From positions 173-6,023 of the forward strand of contig PLWR01000416.1 of NCBI GenBank assembly GCA_003165615.1: 5,851 nucleotides of DNA, in the 5' to 3' direction. Under the pieces are notes generated by a model. The model worked only from the letters and a program-made list of their open reading frames with translations. It searched no databases and had not been told where the DNA came from. Below, piece by piece: positions 1 through 5,583 of this stretch (positions within the stretch are counted from its first letter, which is position 1; every line of letters starts with the position of its first letter). The DNA comes from Acidobacteriota bacterium. GTDB lineage: Bacteria > Acidobacteriota > Terriglobia > UBA7540. The position numbers were made by a program, and so were the translations under genes.

Positions 1-2
1 AC

Positions 3-37
3 GGACAACGGACCACGGACAAAGGACAAATGACCGA
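3..37. repeat. GGACAAC-type tandem heptamer repeat
   Basis: Four successive 7-bp units are visible: GGACAAC, GGACCAC, GGACAAA and GGACAAA, followed by a decayed fifth (TGACCGA). The array ends 3 bp before the ATG of the response regulator, so it occupies the place where its leader or ribosome binding site would be. A related unit and a half occurs at 2040-2053. Frame 1 is open through the array and closes at a TGA at 31-33, so the repeat could also be the extreme 3' end of an upstream gene. Function unknown; this looks like a low-complexity intergenic repeat. Confidence 0.6.
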
Positions 38-40
38 CTC

Positions 41-1417
41 ATGCCCACACTTTTGATCGTTGAAGACGAAGCCAAGATGCGGCGCCTGCTGGAGCTGAAC
101 CTCGCCGAGGAAGGTTATACCGTCCTGACTGCGGCCGATGCCGATGCCGGCCTGAACATCCTGCGGCAGGAAAAGGTCGACCTGATTGTGACCGACCTCA
201 AGCTGCCCGGCATGAATGGTCTGGAATTCTTGCAGGCGGTGAAACGCACCAATGCCACGCTGCCCGTGGTGGTGATGACGGCGTTTGGCACCGTGGAGAC
301 GGCGGTTGAGGCTATGAAGGCGGGCGCCAGCGACTATGTGCTGAAGCCCTTTGGCATGGAGGAAATCAAGCTCATTCTCCGCAAGGAGCTGGATGTTCAC
401 CGCCTGCGTGAGGAGAACCGGTCGCTGCGCGAAGCGCTGGGCCAGCGTTACCAGTTTCGCAACATTGTTGCCTACAGCCCCAAGATGCAGGAGGTATTGG
501 CGACGGTGGAGCGGGTTGCCCCCACGAATTCCACGGTGCTGCTGGGCGGGGAAAGCGGTGTGGGCAAGGACCTGATCGCGCGCGCCATCCATGAGCACTC
601 ACGGCGTGCGGCGGAGGCCTTCATCAAGGTCAACTGTACGGCGATTCCGGAAAATCTGCTGGAAAGCGAATTGTTCGGTTACGAGAAAGGCGCATTTACG
701 GGCGCCAACACCACCAAGCCCGGCCGGTTTGAGCTTGCGGACAAGGGCACGATCTTTCTCGATGAGATCGGTGATGTCCCGGGCTCGATTCAGGTGAAGC
801 TGTTGCACGTTTTGCAGGACCGCCAATTTGAACGGCTGGGCGGGACCAAAACCCTCAAAGTGGATGTGCGGGTCATTGCCGCCACCAATCAGGATCTGCG
901 CGCGGCGCTGGAGCAGGGAACTTTTCGCCAGGACCTCTACTACCGGCTGAATGTGGTGCCCATCAGCATCCCGCCATTGCGCGAGCGCAAGGAAGAAATT
1001 CCCTACCTGGTTGACTATTTTATCGCCCGCTTCGCGCGCGAGGCCGGCAAATCCCTGAGCGGCATCACCGCTCCCGCGCTAAAACTCCTGATGGACTTTC
1101 ACTGGCCGGGCAATGTGCGTGAACTCGAAAACATCATCGAGCGTGCCGTGGCTCTCTCCGTGGGCACGGTGATTGATGTCGCGGATATCCGCCTGGACGT
1201 TTCACCCATCAGCCCTGCTGCGTCCACCCAGACTGGCTCGACGCCCTTTCCACCCGCCGGCACGACCCTGGAGCAATTTGAAGACGAGATCATTCGCGAG
1301 GCCCTGCGCCGCGCCAATGGCAACAAAAGCCAGGCAGCCCGCCTGCTTGGCCTTTCGCGCAACGCCCTGCGCTATCGCCTGGCCAAGCTCGGTGTGTCGG
1401 ACGAGGAAGAGAAGTAA
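41..1417 (+). CDS. NtrC-family sigma-54-dependent response regulator
   Basis: A complete 458-residue cytoplasmic transcription activator with the classical three-domain order. The receiver (about 1-120) has acidic residues E8, D9 and E10, the phosphoacceptor D52 (in VTDLKLPGMNG), T80 and K102, so phosphotransfer chemistry is intact. The central AAA+ domain (about 140-375) has Walker A GESGVGKD (170-177), the sigma-54-contacting GAFTGA loop (217-222), Walker B with D241 E242, arginine-finger region FRQDLYYR (295-302) and sensor II WPGNVREL (355-362). A Pro/Ser/Thr-rich linker (about 388-408) leads to a Fis-type helix-turn-helix (about 410-452, NKSQAARLLGLSRNALRYRL). By family knowledge it hydrolyses ATP to open sigma-54 promoters after phosphorylation by a partner histidine kinase. 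No kinase is in the window; it may lie upstream. The start is chosen because translation begins directly on the receiver beta strand; no clear Shine-Dalgarno precedes it. The exact regulon (ZraR-, AtoC- or NtrC-like) cannot be read from sequence. Confidence 0.96.
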   Translation: MPTLLIVEDEAKMRRLLELNLAEEGYTVLTAADADAGLNILRQEKVDLIVTDLKLPGMNGLEFLQAVKRTNATLPVVVMTAFGTVETAVEAMKAGASDYVLKPFGMEEIKLILRKELDVHRLREENRSLREALGQRYQFRNIVAYSPKMQEVLATVERVAPTNSTVLLGGESGVGKDLIARAIHEHSRRAAEAFIKVNCTAIPENLLESELFGYEKGAFTGANTTKPGRFELADKGTIFLDEIGDVPGSIQVKLLHVLQDRQFERLGGTKTLKVDVRVIAATNQDLRAALEQGTFRQDLYYRLNVVPISIPPLRERKEEIPYLVDYFIARFAREAGKSLSGITAPALKLLMDFHWPGNVRELENIIERAVALSVGTVIDVADIRLDVSPISPAASTQTGSTPFPPAGTTLEQFEDEIIREALRRANGNKSQAARLLGLSRNALRYRLAKLGVSDEEEK

Positions 1418-1434
1418 GTGCCCAGAGATTGGTC

Positions 1435-1857
1435 TCAGGATTTGGTTTGGCGGGCGGGAAGTGCTTTCAGGATAGTGTCCAGGATTCCATTGATGAACTC
1501 AACCGAACCATCGCCGGAAAAGCGTCGCGCGATTTCCAGCGCCTCGTTGATCACGGCATGGGGTGGAGTCTCCGGGCAGTGGAGCAATTCGTAAACGGCC
1601 ACCCGAAGGATGCTTCGGTCGACGGCCGCCATGCGTTCCAGCCGCCAATTTGCCGCATGCTTGCGGATTAGTTTGTCAAGCTTATCGATGTCATCGACCG
1701 CCCCACGAAAAAGCCCTCGGGCGAAACTTTCCACTTCGCTGTCAGCCTTGCGCTCAAGAAAAAATGATGTGCCAACTTGTTCCGGCGTGTTGCCCCCCAG
1801 TTCCCACTGGTAGAGCATTTGCATTGCGTATTCGCGAGATTTGCGTCTTGAAGCCAT
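1435..1857 (-). CDS. nusB: Transcription antitermination factor NusB
   Basis: A 140-residue all-helical protein of normal NusB length. The basic N-terminus (MASRRKSREYAMQMLYQWE) is the family signature, whose arginine-rich helix contacts boxA RNA. The middle carries the typical FARGLFRGAVDDIDKLD segment and AAVDRSILRVAVYELL. The C-terminal block PPHAVINEALEIARRFSGDGSVEFINGILDTI matches the family's conserved NEAVELAK...FVNGVLD region. With NusE (S10) it binds boxA and supports antitermination on rRNA operons. The start directly precedes the RRK motif; no Shine-Dalgarno is visible (the leader reads CTTTAAACTC before ATG). It is convergent with the response regulator, 17 bp from its stop, with no obvious terminator hairpin between them. 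It is not next to ribH, a common nusB neighbour. Upstream lies the structured 161-bp element, ending 12 bp before the start codon. Confidence 0.95.
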   Translation of the reverse strand: MASRRKSREYAMQMLYQWELGGNTPEQVGTSFFLERKADSEVESFARGLFRGAVDDIDKLDKLIRKHAANWRLERMAAVDRSILRVAVYELLHCPETPPHAVINEALEIARRFSGDGSVEFINGILDTILKALPARQTKS

Positions 1858-1869
1858 GAGTTTAAAGAT

Positions 1870-2030
1870 ATCGGGAGATCCGATGATCGGGCCTGCGCCC
1901 GCCGAAGGGTATCGTTTCCCACTGTACGGTGCGGCGCTTCGGCCCGCAGGCGGGTGATCGGGTGAACAGGGCGTAACTGAGGTCGAACGAGGTTTTGTTC
2001 ACCAGATCGCCGATCTCAGGATCCCCCGAT
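1870..2030. repeat. 161-bp three-way-junction inverted-repeat element
   Basis: This fills most of the nusB / enoyl-CoA hydratase gap with nested inverted repeats. The outer stem pairs 1870-1881 (ATCGGGAGATCC) with 2019-2030 (GGATCCCCCGAT), 11 of 12 positions. After a 3x3 internal loop, 1885-1890 (GATCGG) pairs with 2010-2015 (CCGATC). Hairpin A pairs 1891-1897 (GCCTGCG) with 1945-1951 (CGCAGGC), then 1901-1907 (GCCGAAG) with 1937-1943 (CTTCGGC), with a CCC/C bulge and a 29-nt loop. Hairpin B pairs 1956-1968 (GATCGGGTGAACA) with 1996-2008 (TGTTCACCAGATC), 12 of 13, with a 27-nt loop. Junctions are tight: 1890 abuts 1891, only 1952-1954 separates A from B, and a possible 1955-2009 wobble abuts the outer stem at 2010. 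No T-tract follows any stem, so it is not a standard intrinsic terminator. No transposase or clear target-site duplication is visible. It could be a non-autonomous mobile palindrome, a structured leader for nusB, or a noncoding RNA. Confidence 0.75.
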
Positions 2031-2039
2031 TCCGTCTAC

Positions 2040-2053
2040 GGACCACGGATTAT
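2040..2053. repeat. Dispersed copy of the GGACNAC heptamer
   Basis: GGACCAC followed by the degenerate unit GGATTAT. The string ACGGACCACGGA (2038-2049) is identical to positions 8-19 of the array in front of the response regulator. It overlaps the TAA stop codon of the enoyl-CoA hydratase gene (2050-2052) and lies 7 bp outside the three-way-junction element. Two identical 12-mers in intergenic positions suggest a genome-wide dispersed repeat rather than coincidence. Confidence 0.5.
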
Positions 2054-2832
2054 TTTCCAGTGAATTTTGCGGGCCGTTTTTCCAGGAACGCGCGCGTTCC
2101 TTCTTTCATATCTGCGGTGGTGCAGCATAGTCCAAATAGCGCCGCCTCCAGGATTTGTCCTTCGGCCGAGGGCATTTCCATGCCGTGATTGACCGCTTCC
2201 AGCGCAGACTTTATGGCGAGCGGGGCGTTGGCAATTATTTTCTGAGCCAATTTCTCCGCCGCCGCCGGCAGTTCTGCCACCGGCACGACCTGGTTCACCA
2301 GCCCGATGCGATGGGCTTCCGGCGCGGTCACAGTCTCGCCGGTCAAAATCAGCTCCAGTGCCCGGCACTTGCCCACCAGGCGCGGCAGCCGTTGCGATCC
2401 GCCATAACCGGGGATGAGCCCAAGCTTCACCTCGGGCTGCCCCAGGCGGGCAGTTTCCGCAGCAATGCGCAAGGTGCACGCCATGGCCAATTCGCAACCC
2501 CCACCCAGCGCGAAACCGTTAATCGCAGCAATCACCGGCTTGCCGAGGTTTTCGATCAGATTGAATACATGCTGCCCTAACCGGGAAGTTTCCTTTCCCT
2601 GCACGGGAGTCTGCGGAGCCAGTTCACTGATGTCCGCTCCCGCCACAAATGCTTTCTCTCCGCTCCCGGTAAGAATTACCACACGTACTTCCTTATCCTT
2701 CTGAAGAGCTTGAAAGCAGTCGAGCAATTCCTCCATCACCTGGCGATTGAGGGCATTCAGTTTCTCCGGCCGATTGACCGTTACGTAGCCGATGGCATTT
2801 CGCCTGTCGCAAAGCAACGTTTCGTAGGCCAT
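2050..2832 (-). CDS. Enoyl-CoA hydratase/isomerase family protein (crotonase fold)
   Basis: A 260-residue crotonase, normal length for a monofunctional hydratase. Counting from MAYETLL, oxyanion-hole segments are FVAGADI (about 62-68) and ALGGG (about 108-112). Both glutamates of classical 2-enoyl-CoA hydratases are present: E114 in GGGCELAMAC and E134 in GQPEVKLGLIPGYGGSQRL. This supports true hydration of trans-2-enoyl-CoA, as in beta-oxidation or butanoyl-CoA type pathways, in the cytoplasm. Substrate chain length cannot be inferred. I chose the start at 2832 because GGAAGGA lies 4 nt upstream and related proteins begin at MAYE. An in-frame ATG at 2856 would add MTPGRKEY and overlap the stop of the upstream gene as ATGA, but has no ribosome binding site. 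It sits directly downstream of the TPR-GAF-GGDEF gene on the same strand and probably shares its transcript. No other fatty-acid genes are in view. Confidence 0.93.
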   Translation of the reverse strand: MAYETLLCDRRNAIGYVTVNRPEKLNALNRQVMEELLDCFQALQKDKEVRVVILTGSGEKAFVAGADISELAPQTPVQGKETSRLGQHVFNLIENLGKPVIAAINGFALGGGCELAMACTLRIAAETARLGQPEVKLGLIPGYGGSQRLPRLVGKCRALELILTGETVTAPEAHRIGLVNQVVPVAELPAAAEKLAQKIIANAPLAIKSALEAVNHGMEMPSAEGQILEAALFGLCCTTADMKEGTRAFLEKRPAKFTGK

Positions 2833-2836
2833 GTAT

Positions 2837-2843
2837 TCCTTCC
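2837..2843 (-). promoter_or_regulatory. Shine-Dalgarno site deciding the hydratase start
   Basis: On the minus strand GGAAGGA ends 4 nt before the ATG at 2832. It is the strongest ribosome binding site in the window and favours the internal start over the ATG at 2856, which overlaps the upstream stop codon and is preceded by TTCTCCGG. The site lies just past the upstream stop (TGA 2855-2853), so termination of the upstream gene places ribosomes close to it and the two genes may be translationally coupled. Confidence 0.75.
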
Positions 2844-2852
2844 GGCCAGGAG

Positions 2853-5384
2853 TCATCCGGAGAATTTGGAAATCAGAATGCGTTTCCCGCCCTCTTTGTG
2901 CGCGCGGTCCAGGGACACTTCCAGCCGGTTGATCACTTCGGTGACGCCATCCACCGCATCGAAGCTCGGTCCTAATGGGACGTCACAAACCGCTGCGCAG
3001 ATATTGGCCGCCTCCGCGCCGTTCGCCTGCACCTGGGCTATGACGCGGCGTACTTTTTCCACTGCCAATCCTGCCTGCGGCAGGGTCGTATCCGGAAACA
3101 CCACGACAATCGAAAGCGGGCTGTAACGAATGGAAATGTCGTTCTGACGCAGGGTGGGAGTGAGGGTTTTGCCCACTTGCTGCACGAAGCGCTGCACGCC
3201 GGCATCGCCCAATGACTTCATCAACGCATGCGGGTTCTCCGGCTCCAGCAAGCATACCGATAACGGCTGTGACTGATCTTTGGAGCGCCGGGCTTCGGAA
3301 AGCAGGCATTCCAGATACGCACTGCGCGGAAGCAGGCCGGTCTCGGGATCGGTTCCGGCCAGCGAGCGCACAAGTCGGCGCAACTTGGTGTTGTTTATGG
3401 CGATGACGACTTGGGTGGAGATGGCTCTGAGCAGCAGGTTTTCACCGGGTGACCACGCACGCGGCACCCCGCATTGTTCCAGGAGCAGCAGCCCTGTGGC
3501 CGCGTCCTTGTCGATTAGCGGCAACGCCTGTAAAGAACGAATGCCCAATTTCTTGACGTCCGCAGAGACCGCCGAGAGCAACGGAGCCTGCGCAACGTTT
3601 TCCAGCGACCACCCGTCGGGGCTGGAGGTGGCCTGCCCCATTAGGAAAGCAAAAAGCTTTATCGCCGCCGCGGGATCGGAAGGTGACGCCAGCGGCGAAT
3701 AATATTCCGCCGTGAGTGCGGGAGGCCGGTCCGGCAGCCCCACTGCTCCCCAGCAGCGGCTGGCGTTCATCGCACGGCCAATCTCGTTGACGGCGACCTG
3801 CAGCACTCCCTGCGGGGTCGATTCACGATAAATGTTGGCGGTGATTTCAGAAATCTTCCGCAGGTCGTCAAGAGATTGGAATGACGGGACGCCTGGGGAA
3901 GTGGCATCGGCCCGGGGAGTTGTCGCAACGGGGGCAGGAGGCGCTTTGAATTTGGGAAGGTATGCGGCAGCTTCATAGAGATCGCGGACCCTCTGGTTCT
4001 TCTCGTCCGCGCCGGGGAAAAGGCGGTCGATCGTTTCCAGCGTCTCTTCCAGCTTCGTGGATAGCTGATATTGGTGGTACATCTCCCCCTCGACGAGGAG
4101 GTCTTCCAGGGATTCGGTTTTGTCCGCCGCTGCGGCCGCTGAGTTCGTGGCCGGAGACGGGCGCGCGGAGGACGGGGGTTGCATGCGATTGAGGATGTTT
4201 TTGTACCAGATCGAGTCGATATGTCCTTCCAGACTTACCAATCGATCGTAGTGGCCCTCACCGTACGGGTCGACGTCCAGGATTCGTTCCAGCGTATCGC
4301 CTGCCTTCTGGTAGTTATCGCTGGCCAGATAGAGGTTGAACAGGCGCGTCAGAGAACGCCGCAGCCCATCCTCCTTGTTCATCTCGTTGTAGAGGTTGCT
4401 GAGGACTTCCAGGACTTCCAAGTTCGACTCGTCCGTTTCGTATACCTCCTCCATGATCTTCAGGAATTCGTTCCGCTTGCCCTGCTGGAAAAGGCGTTCT
4501 TTAAGTTCGTTCATCGTACCCAACACTTGCTGCACTGCCCCCGTTTGGACCAGACCTTCCATGAGTCTTAGAACAAGATCCACGTTCTCGGGGCTGGCAT
4601 GATACAGCTTCCAGCAGAGCGGCTGGGCCTCGGGGTATTTACCACTCCCGAGATAAGCCTGGCAGGTCAACTTCAGCACTTCCAGATCATCAGGCCTCTT
4701 CGCCAGTACCGGCTCAATCAACTTTGCAGCTTCGGCGGCGTTCCCGCGCTTCAAGTGGAGCTCCGCGGCGGTGATGGCGGCAACTTCATCGGAGGGATCA
4801 AGCGCCTGCGCCTGCTCCACAAGCTTCTGCCAGTGGCTTTCATCCCCGGCGCGACGGGCGAGTTGCGCGGCACGGAGTAACGCCGGCACGGCCACCTTGG
4901 TTTGACGCGAGCGGCTGGCTAACTCGGCGAGCTCCAGGTGCTCCTCCAGATTGTTAGCGTCGAGCTTGATGATGCGGGTCAGACAATCGAGCATCTGCGC
5001 GTTCAAGCCAGCTCTTCGATAATGCCCCAGCGCCTCTCGATAGGCCTCAAGTGCGTCGGTATTCTTCTGGTTCTTTTCGAGCAGAACGGCTAGCTTCATT
5101 AATGTGACGACATCCTGCGGCGCCAGCTTCAAAACCCTCCGGTAGGTGGCGATCGCCTTGGCGATATCACTCCGCTTGACGTAGTAATCCGCCAACTGAA
5201 CCTGGTAGCGCGACGCCTCAGCAATGCGATTGAGTTTGATGCTGAGGTCGCCCAGGTTGAGGAGAGCTTCTTCGTCGTTGGGCTCGTAGCGAAGAATTTC
5301 CTGATAGGTTTCGATCGCGGCTTCGAACTTTTGCCGCTGGAGATACTTGTCCGCTTTTTCGTAGAGCTTGTCTAGATCTGGCAT
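2853..5384 (-). CDS. TPR-GAF-degenerate GGDEF signalling protein
   Basis: A soluble 843-residue protein with no signal peptide or membrane segment. Residues 1-400 are consecutive helical TPR-type repeats (for example AIETYQEILRYEPNDEEALLNLGDL at about 24-47, and AIATYRRVLKLAPQD at about 77-91), a protein-interaction scaffold. A Pro/Ala/Ser linker (401-420), a short helical stretch (421-475) and a second Pro-rich linker (480-500) follow. A GAF-like domain spans about 505-668 (ISEITANIYRESTPQGVLQVAVNEI ... LLLRAISTQVVIAINN). Residues 670-840 have the GGDEF-domain frame: DPETGLLPRSAYLE at 679-692 matches the DxLTGLxNRxxF entry, and LDRAHKEGGKRI at 825-836 matches its exit. The signature GGDEF is SPLSI (755-759, in RYSPLSIVVVFP), so diguanylate cyclase activity should be absent. 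R746 and D749 form RxxD five residues before that position, the spacing of the c-di-GMP inhibitory site. A regulatory or c-di-GMP-binding role is inferred. The start follows GAAAA without a Shine-Dalgarno; it is first in the minus-strand gene set. Confidence 0.9.
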   Translation of the reverse strand: MPDLDKLYEKADKYLQRQKFEAAIETYQEILRYEPNDEEALLNLGDLSIKLNRIAEASRYQVQLADYYVKRSDIAKAIATYRRVLKLAPQDVVTLMKLAVLLEKNQKNTDALEAYREALGHYRRAGLNAQMLDCLTRIIKLDANNLEEHLELAELASRSRQTKVAVPALLRAAQLARRAGDESHWQKLVEQAQALDPSDEVAAITAAELHLKRGNAAEAAKLIEPVLAKRPDDLEVLKLTCQAYLGSGKYPEAQPLCWKLYHASPENVDLVLRLMEGLVQTGAVQQVLGTMNELKERLFQQGKRNEFLKIMEEVYETDESNLEVLEVLSNLYNEMNKEDGLRRSLTRLFNLYLASDNYQKAGDTLERILDVDPYGEGHYDRLVSLEGHIDSIWYKNILNRMQPPSSARPSPATNSAAAAADKTESLEDLLVEGEMYHQYQLSTKLEETLETIDRLFPGADEKNQRVRDLYEAAAYLPKFKAPPAPVATTPRADATSPGVPSFQSLDDLRKISEITANIYRESTPQGVLQVAVNEIGRAMNASRCWGAVGLPDRPPALTAEYYSPLASPSDPAAAIKLFAFLMGQATSSPDGWSLENVAQAPLLSAVSADVKKLGIRSLQALPLIDKDAATGLLLLEQCGVPRAWSPGENLLLRAISTQVVIAINNTKLRRLVRSLAGTDPETGLLPRSAYLECLLSEARRSKDQSQPLSVCLLEPENPHALMKSLGDAGVQRFVQQVGKTLTPTLRQNDISIRYSPLSIVVVFPDTTLPQAGLAVEKVRRVIAQVQANGAEAANICAAVCDVPLGPSFDAVDGVTEVINRLEVSLDRAHKEGGKRILISKFSG

Positions 5385-5438
5385 TTTTTCGTGTAAAGGC
5401 TCTCGCGCCCTCGGCGGAATTCTTTGCCAACTCCCAAT

Positions 5439-5467
5439 TTGACAGGATAGCTCCCTTTTGCTAGATT
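5439..5467 (+). promoter_or_regulatory. Sigma-70-like promoter for lepA
   Basis: A perfect -35 box TTGACA (5439-5444) is followed after exactly 17 bp by TAGATT (5462-5467), 4 of 6 to TATAAT. Transcription would start near 5474 and give lepA a leader of about 110 nt. The footprint fully overlaps an oppositely directed promoter. Assignment is by consensus match and position only. Confidence 0.6.
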
Positions 5468-5472
5468 TTCAA
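5444..5472 (-). promoter_or_regulatory. Sigma-70-like promoter for the TPR-GAF-GGDEF gene
   Basis: On the minus strand TTGAAA (5472-5467, 5 of 6 to consensus) precedes TATCCT (5449-5444, 4 of 6) with a 17-bp spacer. Transcription would start near 5437, giving a leader of about 50 nt before the ATG at 5384. It occupies the same DNA as the lepA promoter on the other strand. Its elements are weaker than those on the plus strand, so confidence is lower. Confidence 0.45.
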
Positions 5473-5574
5473 AGGGTTAGAAATTAGTCCGCGGTTGGCA
5501 AGGGCCTGCTCCCACCACTGGCACCACGCGGTGACACTCTCCTTGGTTCGCATTCTGCGCGGAACCGGCAAAAC

Positions 5575-5579
5575 GAAGG
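5575..5579 (+). promoter_or_regulatory. Weak ribosome binding site of lepA
   Basis: GAAGG ends 4 nt before the ATG at 5584. It supports this start, which also agrees with the usual short N-terminus before the first GTPase motif in LepA proteins. Confidence 0.5.
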
Positions 5580-5583
5580 TTTC

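Noticed and set aside
1..33. Possible 3' end of an upstream gene in frame 1 (stop TGA at 31-33)
   Set aside because: Only ten codons, all made of the heptamer repeat; coding cannot be judged without sequence to the left.
30..56. Eight-codon upstream open frame (ATG at 30, TGA at 54) overlapping the response-regulator start
   Set aside because: No ribosome binding site and too short to separate from chance; it may simply be the repeat edge.
1418..1434. Search for a bidirectional terminator between the convergent regulator and nusB
   Set aside because: The 17-bp gap and the neighbouring bases show no stem followed by a T-tract.
2031..2041. Short inverted repeat TCCGT-CT-ACGGA after the hydratase stop as a terminator
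   Set aside because: Five-base arms with a two-base loop and no T-tract; too weak to call, and partly produced by the heptamer repeat.
2036..2497. A 153-codon minus-strand frame overlapping the 3' half of the hydratase gene
   Set aside because: Gly/Ala/Arg-rich translation in an alternative frame of a well-conserved crotonase; typical high-GC shadow.
5519..5534. TGGCAC at 5519 as a possible sigma-54 -24 box, tempting because of the sigma-54 activator in the window
   Set aside because: The bases 12 positions on from GG are TG rather than GC and no TTGC-like -12 box follows, so the promoter does not fit.
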